Below, piece after piece: positions 54,573 to 64,000 of a stretch of 64,000 nt of DNA. The stretch is taken from the NCBI GenBank assembly GCA_029449235.1, contig JANATG010000005.1, positions 372,001 through 436,000 of the forward strand, read 5' to 3'. Below the pieces are notes generated by a model. The model made no database searches. It saw only the letters and a list, made by a program, of their open reading frames with translations, and was not told the DNA's origin. This stretch comes from Linnemannia schmuckeri. Its lineage: Eukaryota > Mortierellomycota > Mortierellomycetes > Mortierellales > Mortierellaceae. Both the position numbers and the translations under genes were made by a program. Numbering within the stretch: the first letter of the stretch is position 1; each line of letters begins with the position of its first letter.

Positions 54573-57368
54573 ATGTCCGGTCTTCGGTCATATACCCTCG
54601 ACGAGGATCCCGAGAGCCCAGTCAATTTGGTCTCTTCTCCGCCCCCTCCCTCCAGACGCCACCAACAACAGCACCAGCAGGCAAGCAACACATCCACTGT
54701 TGCTGCATCTACAGCTTACTCAAGACTACGAGCACTCTATCTAAACTCTGATGCTGATGCATCCTCAGACTTTTCTGAACTCGAGCTCCATCGACGCGTC
54801 CCCTCGTCTTCAGGAGGCGAGGGTGGTCTAGGAGACTTTTCTGACTACGAGACTCCCCTGCCATCTCGATGGGATGTGGCTGCTCACTGGCATATGGGCG
54901 AATACTATAGCGAGGGTGTCGAGGGAGATGCGGACGATGACGATGACGAGGAGCGTGACCTGGACACGGACCTGTCGGAGGGACCTGCACCAAGACCAGG
55001 ATTACAAACAAGTCGTCGGACAGGTGGCATTGCCAGAAGAATGCAACTTGATATGGGGCGTGTTCGGGATATTCTCTCAAGTCCGATTTCGGCCCCTATT
55101 GCGTTCAACACTGGACAGTCGAGTCGTACTACAACAAGTGATTCCGTCCCAACCGCAGGACCGAGCGTAAACACAGGCACAGGCGCAGGAATAGGAGGAG
55201 AAGCAGGACCCTTGTTTAGCAGCATCCTTATCGACAGCATGGCTGACATTGACTCTTTTTCCTCATCCACAAGCGAAGATATCCTCTCCAGGCATCATCA
55301 TCATCATCGGGCATATCCATCACACATCAGCGCATCAGAGCGATCAGTTCGCTTCTCCAGAGACGCGGCTCCTCCTCCAACAAGAGCATTTCAAACACCA
55401 CAACTCACAGCGGACATTAATGCATCAACACCAACACTTGAATCCATGACATCCGAGCTCTTCACACCTGCTTCCGACTCTTTTATTGGGACCAACGCTC
55501 ATGACGTTGATGATATTATGCAGTCGACACGATCTCTGACAGAGAGCTTTGGCGATACCCTGGGTAGCCTCAATCATTACCGATCATCGACTCGACCGCA
55601 GGCGCAGTCTTCCTCAACCACAGGACAAGACAGCTCTCTTGGTGGCGCCTTTAATCATTCAGGCCACTCTCGCATGTATAGCCCCTCCCGGCTGACAGAT
55701 TTCACTGGACAGGGAAGCAGTCGGACTCAGTTTGTCCGTTATCCGTTACCACCCAGTGGTGGTAATGGTCAAAGTCGATTGGCAAGTGGATCAGGAGCAG
55801 GTACTGGCTCTCTTCAACAGCAACAGCACCAAAACCTGTTTGCTTTGGCTGCCTCGAACAGACATGGGCTGGTGTCTTCGCCTCGAGGTCATCTTTCGCC
55901 GTACTGGGGCGCACTAGAGAGATCTCGTCGACACGGATCTCAGTCTCCTCGATACTCTTCAACGTCTTCTCCCAGCTCCTCCTCCTCTTCTTCGAGAGTC
56001 GCCTCGCCGGTGTTAGGTCCACAGTCGACTGTACTGAAGATTCAGGAGACCGAAGGCGGCGAGAGTGAGGTGATGATGGCAGAGCAACAGGATGAAAGAT
56101 ATCACCTCAACCAACCCGTCACATGCAACGCTCCGCTCGCTGGTCCAGGAGAAGGGGGAGCAAGCCGACAAGCCAGTGGAATGTTGCAAGGCATCGGGAA
56201 CAGTCGTCAGCAACAGGGGACTACTCGACAGGGGTCTTCCATTTTCGCCACCAACAATGACCAAAAGATTACATCGTTGCCGTCGTTTGCATCGTCGATC
56301 TTCATGCCAGTCATTCAGGGAACAACACTGATACCCTGTGAAACATACGGTCCCTCAGGAATGTATCGACGACCAAAAACAAATCATCCGAGACGGCCAT
56401 GTTGCTTTTTGCAGGCAGGACAAAAGTTCAGTGGCACCCAGAGCCTCAAGACCATGACTTCGACTCTTTCGGGAATGCGAGCTCGCCAAGTCGAGGAGTG
56501 GAACGTGAAAGTTGTACGTGTGAGCTCAGTTTTTGTACTTTTTCTCACTCTGTTACAACGCTTGCCTTTCTCCCTATATCTCAAGCTAACACATACGCCT
56601 TTTTCTCTATGGGCTGTAATGTTCTCTGTAGTCGATTAGCGCAGTGGATTACTATGCAGGAACGGTGTGTGGCCACATGGAAGCCATGGATGTCCCTATG
56701 TCCGTCTCAAACGTCGTCACTTTTTGGGAAGGCGAGGTAAACATATTGGTATTTTTCTCTGAAGACTTTAACCTGTGTGTGGCATTTCAGTATCCTCCGC
56801 AAATTGATTGCCGCTTATTTACTTCCCTGACATTGTCCTCTTTTTTTTCTTGTGATACTATAGATTATCGACTTTGACAACCATACACTGTGGACAAGGA
56901 AGTGGGCAGCAAAAGAGAGGACCGATTTGGATCATTGGAGGCGACTGGAAGCGTTCAGGGGTATGGATGAAAAGCAAATCATTAAGGGAGCAGAAAACGG
57001 ACGCTTCAAGACAAAGGGACAAGTCACACAAAAGTTCATCTTAATGCGATGGAAAGGTAACGCCTCTACGGTTGTTTTATTTTCTTCATCCTTTTGGTTA
57101 TTGTGAAACGTTGTGCAACATGCACAAGGAACTAACACGTTTTGTTTTCTTTCGTATTGATGTAATAATAGAGAGACACTTTGTAAATGTAAGTGAGCAT
57201 ACGAGCGGATTGACGATTGCAGGATTCTACTATGTGTCGATCCGGCGGTCGGATGGGTATGTAGAGGGGTTCTACCATGACCAGGCGTCGACTCCCTTCC
57301 AGCACCTGTCGCTCAACCCGACCTTTGAGACCAATGGCTTCTCGTCCCCCATCTTTGAACTTGCCTAG
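54573..57368 (+). CDS. GID4: GID ubiquitin-ligase substrate receptor Gid4/Vid24 with long N-terminal extension, four exons
   Basis: Exons 54573-56513, 56632-56736, 56864-57056 and 57172-57368 give 811 aa; introns are 118, 127 and 115 nt. The Vid24 domain occupies about residues 587-811: FLQAGQKFSGTQSL, VEEWNVKV/SISAVDYY AGTVCGHM, VTFWEGE/IIDF, TLWTRKW.., QKFILMRWK/ERHFVNV, SGLTIAGFYYVSIRRSDG and a final GFYHDQAS..FQHLSLNP. Each splice joins conserved blocks. Gid4 recognises Pro/N-degrons, for example on gluconeogenic enzymes, for the GID/CTLH E3 ligase. Yeast and human Gid4 are roughly 300-360 aa, so about 500 residues here are extra: Ser-rich, acidic and probably disordered (residues 1-580), with small Gln and Ser runs. 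Start chosen at the first in-frame Met after a C/T-rich leader. Confidence 0.92.
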
Positions 57369-57763
57369 GTTGGGCACATGGATTTTGGTCAAATTTCCTT
57401 TTTATTTTCGTTTTTCAGCATTTTGTTTCTTGTTCTCATTTGCTTGCTTGCACATTTCTTTGCTCTGTCTGTAACATTTTCTATGTCTCTCATTTATTCG
57501 TTGTACATAACCCACGTCTTTTCACTTCGTCTTGCGAACAAAAAAAAAAAAAAAATTCTGTATTTTTATCCACTTTGCTCCCAACTCTTCTACCATTTCA
57601 CTTCTGGCGACTTATTTCTTCCCTGGGCTGTCCGATGTCCGTAGCAGCTAATGTCTGTCCCAAAAAGAAAACAAAAAATAAAAAAAACCTGTCATTTTTT
57701 TTTCCAATCGGAAACGCTTATTTATTGTACAAGATGTGTGAACAAGAATGGGGATGAAAGTTG

Positions 57764-57794
<31 letters not shown>

Positions 57795-57883
57795 TGAAAA
57801 TGTGCAAAAGAAAGACTAAAAGGACAAAACTCAAAAAGTAAAGAACAAAATTGAAAAAAACTAAAAAATGACAAGGAAACCAA
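57369..57883. other. Convergent 3' region, Gid4 / GATA factor
   Basis: About 515 bp with A-runs at 57541-57555 and 57763-57790 and T-rich stretches. No gene seen. Confidence 0.5.
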
Positions 57884-58656
57884 CTATTGCAACATGTAAT
57901 CAGAGGAGGACGCATTACTCAAGGTCCTCAAATGTCCCGTCCGCTCACGATGCTGGCCCATATCATTTAACGCCATCAAGTTCGTCAATGCCGTCGACCC
58001 GTTTCCTCCATACCCTCCTCCACCTCCACTTCCTCCATAAACACTTCCTCCTCCACTTACTCCTCCATAGGGCCCTGACGCACTGCCATTACCATAGTAC
58101 CCACCGGCACCCATCCCGAATCCGCCTGAAGAACCATCCAAACTGCCACCATGGACAAAACTTGGGTGATTAAACATCAACATCATCTCGTTCTGATCGA
58201 CCCTGTGGATTGAATCGTCTTCTCCTGCGAGGCGGTGTCGGAGGGCTCCACAGCGTTCTTCGAGGATGGTGAGGAACATGGATAGTTGGGGTTTTGACAT
58301 CTGGTTCATGAGGCGGGTGAAGCGTGTGCTGTCCAGGATCAGTGGGTTATTACTGGGTGCTCGGTTGGGAGTGGTGCTGGGGCGGGTTGAGGTGGTGGAA
58401 GAGGTAAATTTCTGGGAGTCGGAGGGAGCGCCAGGGGTGGTGGGTCCTTGCCTCTGCTGCTGTTGTTGAAGCAACTGTTGAGGCTGAGGTTGAGACTGGG
58501 ACTGCAGGGGCTGCTGGGACTGAGACTGATGGTGTCGCTGCTGTTGCTGAAGCGACAAAAGAGTCTGCGTATCCGTAATGATCGGGTTCGGTGTTTGCAC
58601 TCCACTTCCTCCTGCACTAGGAGAAGCAGGTCCAAAGGGTGATAAGACACCACCCG

Positions 58657-58688
<32 letters not shown>

Positions 58689-61512
58689 AATTGCTGCTGT
58701 TGGAGCTGCAAACCGGCAAGAGCCATAGGGTCCTGTGGGAGAGTTGATTCATGCAAGAAGGGCGTGCTCGGGTACTGTGGGTACAATCCTGGTGTGAACG
58801 GTGCTGCTCCATTGTTGGTCGCTCCCATCAAAGTGGATGATAGCCCATCAGCACCGGGAGTAACAGTTCCCGATTTGAGTCCAGCGGCGGCGGCAGCAGC
58901 GGAGAGGGCAGCAGCCTGGTTCTGGAGCTGTTGGCGGTACTGCTGCACGAGGAGGGGGTTCAGCTGCGCGAACGCCGCTGCCACAGCCGCGGCCGAGGGT
59001 GCACCAGGGTTGCCCGTAGAGATAGAGGCGCCGGAGGTGTTGAGGAAGTTGGGTGGGGTCAGGACGGGCGTTGGTGGGGAGGCTGTCAAGGATGCTGGGG
59101 ACATGGATCCTCCTCCATTGGCAAACGACATGTTATGATGATGGTTGTGATGGTTGTTGTACTGGTTATGGTTGGTCAGCAAGGGCGACAGCGATGCATT
59201 GGAGACAGGCGTGGGCATCTGTTGTGGAAGCTGTGGATAGTATTTTTTTTTGGTAGACGAGGGAAGTCGAGGAAGATTAAAGTCCGATATGTGAACAAAG
59301 GGGGTGTGAAAGGGAAAGTGAAAGGAATGGAAGAACGGAAAGACAAGCGCGTGCAAATAGGTTAAGAAGGGTTGGTTAGATCGACCATGTTCAGTTGTCC
59401 TCTCTCAAATTCAGGGGTGGATGTAGACCACAGACACAACAATTCAGATAACGAAAACAAAGGAGAAGGGCATGGCAGTAGAAGATAAGCACAAAAAGTA
59501 AAGTCCAAAAAAAGGGAGAAGCAGTAGAAAAGCAATAACTCCACAACGGGAGGAGATCAACCAAGACCATGAGAAAAAAAAAAGAAAGAAAGAAAGCAAA
59601 CGATTTGAAATAACGAAACTTACGTGGTCATCGGAGAGATGGTCGGATTCGTCTTCGTTCGAGACTGGGATATTCATCGCCAGAACCTCCACACGCGCTG
59701 TCACATCCTCGTCTTCATTTTCGTTCTCGTCGTTCTCGTCTTGGTCCTCCTGGCGCACACCCTCATCCTCGCTGCTGCTGTTGTTGTGATTGGCACGGCC
59801 AAGATCACTGTGATGCTCATCACCCTCTTCCTTCAGCATGGCTTTCCCTTTCCGCTTCTTGTTGTTCAATGGGGTCGTAATTGGATGCTGTTGTTGTCCG
59901 TGCTTCTTATTCTTGTCCTTGACACCAACTCCGCCAGACAAGAAGCTCTCCTCACCAGCATCTTGAGCCTGACTTAACCCCGCTCCTCCTACTGCTTGGG
60001 CAGCAGCAGCAGCGGCAGCGGCAGCAGCGACTTTCTTCTCCTGAACAGCAGCCCAATCTCGTTTTCGTCGCGCGATATTCGATTTGCGCATGGTGACAGG
60101 CCGATCGCGTTGGTGGAGTCGCGCGTATAGTCCACAGGCGTTGCAGATCGATTGGCCCTTGGCGTCCTTCCTCCATAGCGGTGTCTCTGTCTGCCCGCAA
60201 TTCGCGCACTCGATCGTGATCGCCGTTGGTGTTCCGGCGTTAAAGTTGTTGGTGGCCTGTTGTTTTTGTTGCTTTTTTTGGCGGCGTTGTTGTGCCTGTT
60301 GCTGCTTTTGAGTTTGTTGACGCTGTTGCTGTTGAGGTTGTGGTGTTGGTTGTTGTTGACGGTGAGAAGAGGAGGAAGGAGAAGGGGACATCATCGTATC
60401 TTCTGAATCGTCCGAGGCATTCTTGTTGTCCTGACCGACGACGACCTCTTGCATCTCCACATCGAACTGCTCACCAGCACGTCGTCGTGGCTGACCCTCC
60501 ATATCATAATCCTCCTCTTCTTCTCCCTCATCCTCCTCGTCGTCTTCATCGTCATCCTCGTCCTGGTCGTCTCGGTATTCATCGTCATCGTCATCATCCT
60601 CGTCCTCGTCTTCCCCATCATTCTCGCTATCATCCTCAAACTGCTGCTGATGCTGGTGGTGGTAATGCATCGAGGGAGGAGAGGGAGGAGGGGAGGCAGA
60701 GGGAGTATGGGAGGGCGGGGACGGAGGGAGAGCCGACTGGCGCGTGAGAGTTGGTGGATAAGGAAGGAGGGGTTTCAGATGAGCAGGGGTCGCAGGAAGG
60801 ACTGCCGAGATGGTAGGAGTGGTCAATGCTGCTGGATCCAGTGCACGGATAAGGACCTTCTCGGTAGAATCAGACTTCCCCGTTGTTGTTGTTGTTGAGG
60901 TAGGGGCTGAGACAGAGTTGCTTCCCTCGTTGCTAACCTTCCTACGCTTGGTCTGCTGGTCCAATCCCTGATTCTGTTGCTGCTGCTGTTGTTGCTGCTG
61001 TTGTGATGCCGATAATTGGGCGAGAAGCGAGGAGGAAGGGGATTCGTCCTTCAAGGCGGCCTTGGCGACTAGTGGGCGGTTCATCTTGTATTGCTTATAA
61101 TAAAGTCCACAGGCATTACAGAGCGAATGAAGTCGATCTGCAGTCCGCCTCCAAAGCGGAGTCTTGGTCACCCCACAGTTATAGCATTCTTGTCGATGCG
61201 TACTCGTTGCCGTCGCCGACGTCGTTTTGTTTTCCGGACCCGCTCCGGACGTCGTTGCTGTTGAGGAGGATGAGGACGAAGGGGGATTAAGAGGGGTGGC
61301 AGGGGACAACTTTTTGGTATTGGGCTTCAGAGGCTTGAGTTGCTGAGTGGTTACTACTCCGGATGTGGCCGATACTGATCCAGTTATCCGGTTATGGTTG
61401 TGAGAACTGGAGGATGGATTAGATGATAAAGAGACTGGGGCTGAGGATGGAGATGGGGCTGGGTATAATAAGGTTGAAGAGGGTGCCACTGTGGCCAAGG
61501 GCGTGGCTGCCG

Positions 61513-61545
<33 letters not shown>

Positions 61546-64000
61546 ACACGACCGCTGCCTGTGCTGCTGTTGTAGTCGATGTGGTGGCAGTAGCTTGTGA
61601 AGATGATGGCGGTACTACCACCGGAAGAGACAGGGACGTTTTTGAGGGATCGATAGTGGCAGCTGTTGTCATCCTGGAAGTAGAAGAGGCGATTGTTGCT
61701 GCTCCAGTGGTGGTGTGAGCCCGATCTGTGCTGCTGCTGCCGTTACTGTTGTTTGCTGCTGCCGCTGCCGCTACTGCCGAGGAAGAAGAGGAAGAAGAGG
61801 TGACCTTCAGGTATGCGGCCATGTATGCAGCAACCGATTGAGCATCTGCGTTGAGGTTATTGTTATTGTTGCTGTTCGAGGATGCTGTCGTCGAGGGAAG
61901 AGAGTTATCCTTTTGTTGCTGCTGAAGGAGTTGGAGCTGTTTTTCTCGCTCGAGCCGCTCCTTTTCTTTGGTTTCGAGTTCTTTCCGCTGAAGGGCGTGG
62001 TGCTGTTGGAGGAGGAGTTGCAAGTGTGTGGCAGAGGGGGTTGCGAGGGTTGAGGTTGCCGTTGTCATGGCCTGTTTGGAGGGAAGATTAGAAGAGAGGG
62101 CGGGAGTGAGAGACGAAGAGGAGGGAGGGGAGGAAAGAGGAGCGAGAAAGACCGAGGAGGTACTTGGAGAAGATAAAGTAGCGGTGGTGGTGGAGGATGA
62201 CGACCAGGATGATGCGGGTTGAGGCGATAAGCAGGTAGTGGAGGAGGAGGAGGAGGTTAATGTGGGGGTCAATACGCTATCTGTTGTCAATGGAAGAGAA
62301 GGGGTTGCAGAAAGGAGAGCAATTGAGGAAGATAACGAATGCTGAAGTGAATGCGAGAGAAGAGGAGTAGAAGTAGAAGAGGCAATTGAGCGGAAAGAGA
62401 AAGAAGAGACAGTAGTAGTAGGGGTGGAGGGAAGAGAGGAAAGAGGAGAGGAAGGGAGAGAAGAGAGGGAAAGAGAAGAAAAGGGTAAAGTAGAAGTTGG
62501 AGTTGAAGGAGAGGAAGAAACGATTGTTGCCGGGGATGAGGAAGAGGCCTTTGATAAGGGAAGGGACAGCAGCATCCTAAAACGACAAAGTAAGGTTGGA
62601 CAGGCTTGTCAATTTAAGGTGGGTGCGGAGGAGTGTTATGCAGCGCTTGTCTCTCTCTGTTCTATTCAATCCACTCGGAGAGAGGTATTCAATCGAGTCC
62701 CTCTTTATCTCTTTGGATATGTGTATCATCTCAGTCATCTTCATTCATTCGTTCACGCACAAAGTAGATACATGCCACTCTCTTCTTTTTCTTTTGTTCC
62801 CTCCTTTTTTTTCTACTTCTTTTTGTCTTATTCATTAATCCCTCTTCCCTTCCGTCCTTTAATCGCGCATCCATCCCTTCTCCATCAACTGATCGCCACC
62901 TACCGCTCTCTTATATAAAAATGAATAATAAATAATAAAGACATTCATTCGTCCCTTTGTTTCCTTCTCAAGAATAAACTCATAGAAAAGAACAAAGACG
63001 ATCGAGTGTTCCATCTGTCTTCTTCTTGTTTAGAATTATGAATTACCCTGACAAACAGGGTTTCCTCCGGTCATTGTCGTGTGCCGTTCCTTCGAAGGGA
63101 TGTATGGCTCATGATCATGCACTCTCTTTCTACCCTTTTAACCTCCTCCCCTCCCTTTCCCTCTAGACCCTTGCTCCATTTTCTGTCTAAAACAGCTAAA
63201 AAAGAGAGGAACTAATAGCTTACCTCGTCATGGCATGTCGCTTGTTGGTCCCCTGTTTCTTTTGGACTACCACTATCGTCCCTCCATCGTCCTCTCTTTC
63301 GTCTCCTTCTTGATCCTCCTGGACCGACTCGAATCGATCCAATGTGGGAGTACGAGATAACATCGATGTTGTTGAAGAAGGAGAGTAAAGAGACACAACA
63401 GCCAACGACGTATCTGTGTTGTTGTCGTGTGGGGTTGTTGGTGTGTCACTGAACCTTTTCTTGTTGTGGTGGGTGGAATTCATTGGTTGAGTTACATCGC
63501 CACGTTGGACCGATTGTTGTTGTCTCTTCTTCTGTGTCCTAGAGGTATTGTTTGTTGTGTTGCTGCTCGTGCTAGTGTGGAGGTTTCTGTTCACTTCCCA
63601 AAGACTGTTGTTGTTGTTGTTGCCAAGGGATGAGTGTCCCTCTCCTCTCTCTCCATCCTCCACACCTCCCTCATCCCTCTCATTCGTTTCCATATCCATG
63701 TCCATGGCGCTGCTGCCTCGGACCTGCTCCTGGCTGTTGGATGAGGAAGAGGAGGAGGAAGAATGGCCCAGGAATAAATTTCCGAAATTCGCCTGTGCTC
63801 TTTCCGACCCACCCGATAACCCCGACATCAAAGAAAAAGACAACGAAGTAGTACCAGCTGGACTACTGGGTAAGGAGGAGGTACCACCAGTACCAGGATG
63901 CGTGGTACCCTTAGAGGCAGTCATTGCCGTCGTCGTCTTCATCGATGCGTCCGTGTCAGCGTTCAATCCAGTCTCACTCCCCTTCCCTCCGCCACGAAGA
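57884..64000 (-). CDS. Giant double-GATA-finger transcription factor (5' end outside window)
   Basis: Proposed exons: >64000-63224, 62576-59624, 59230-57884, with introns of 647 and 393 nt; about 1691 residues are visible. Exon 2 holds two GATA fingers: CYNCGVTKTPLWRR..LCNACGLYYKQY (codons about 461-500 counted from the Met at 62575) and CANCGQTETPLWRK..ICNACGLYARLH with a basic RKSNIARRKRDW tail (about 788-830). An acidic run of about 45 Asp/Glu residues, poly-Gln, poly-Ala and poly-Ser surround them. Exon 3 encodes poly-Gln and a helical block (STRFTRLMNQMSKPQLSMFL..LEERCGALRHRL) ending in Gly-rich sequence. The 59624/59230 junction is in phase (DDH/LPQQM). The 63224/62576 link rests on a good AG|GTAAGC donor, a TTTTAG acceptor and matching phase, but exon 2 could instead start its own gene at 62575. 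Such factors control nitrogen, iron or light responses; the role here is unknown. Confidence 0.78.

Noticed and set aside
1..64000. CRISPR arrays, rRNA genes, prophage or bacterial operons
   Set aside because: None seen; gene structure is eukaryotic throughout.

Overview
The window looks like nuclear DNA of an early-diverging filamentous fungus, most likely Mucoromycota and probably Mortierellomycotina. This is inferred from short spliceosomal introns (96-393 nt, GT..AG, CTNAY-like branch sites), very large transcription factors full of poly-Gln, poly-Ser and poly-Asn, long A/T homopolymers, and a Gid4, Zrc1-type, PARN and alkaline ceramidase gene set. I could not run any search, so the taxonomic call is an inference. 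No rRNA, CRISPR or prokaryotic operon is present.

Layout. 1-5662: the 3' part of a non-LTR retrotransposon (LINE) with reverse transcriptase, a long Ser/Pro-rich and coiled-coil spacer, RNase H and Cys/His motifs; it is frame-broken and ends in two tandem copies of its 3' UTR, each with its own poly(A). 5741-19173: a compact block of spliced genes: a Cid1-like nucleotidyltransferase (-), an alkaline ceramidase (+), a small basic orphan protein (-), a PARN-like deadenylase (-), a Sis1-type DnaJ chaperone (+) and a vacuolar-type zinc transporter (-). 19.2-24.4 kb: a repeat-rich strip with two 5'-truncated minus-strand copies of the same LINE, a tRNA-Arg(ACG), tRNA-like fossils, several hairpins and a 483-bp element with imperfect terminal inverted repeats and an array of GTTGCC motifs. 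24.4-41 kb: a gene desert in which I found no credible coding exon; it holds microsatellites, long homopolymers and one tiny retroposition scar with a 14-bp target-site duplication. 41-64 kb: regulatory genes: a Yap/Pap1-class bZIP factor (+), an Msg5/Sdp1-type MAP kinase phosphatase (-), a Gid4/Vid24 subunit with a very long disordered N-terminus (+), and a giant double-GATA-finger factor (-) that runs off the right edge.

I re-derived the exon structures by eye. For the nucleotidyltransferase, ceramidase, PARN, DnaJ, zinc transporter and Gid4, every exon set sums to a whole number of codons and the junctions rebuild family motifs, so I trust them. The GATA model (three exons, first one incomplete) is less certain.

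Functionally, the Cid1-like transferase and PARN act on opposite sides of RNA 3'-tail metabolism, and the bZIP, phosphatase, Gid4 and GATA genes are all regulators of stress, MAPK signalling or nutrition. I see no sign that they form a dedicated cluster. The most unusual material is the LINE and its derivatives, the GTTGCC-array element, and a nucleotidyltransferase whose third catalytic Asp appears to be His.
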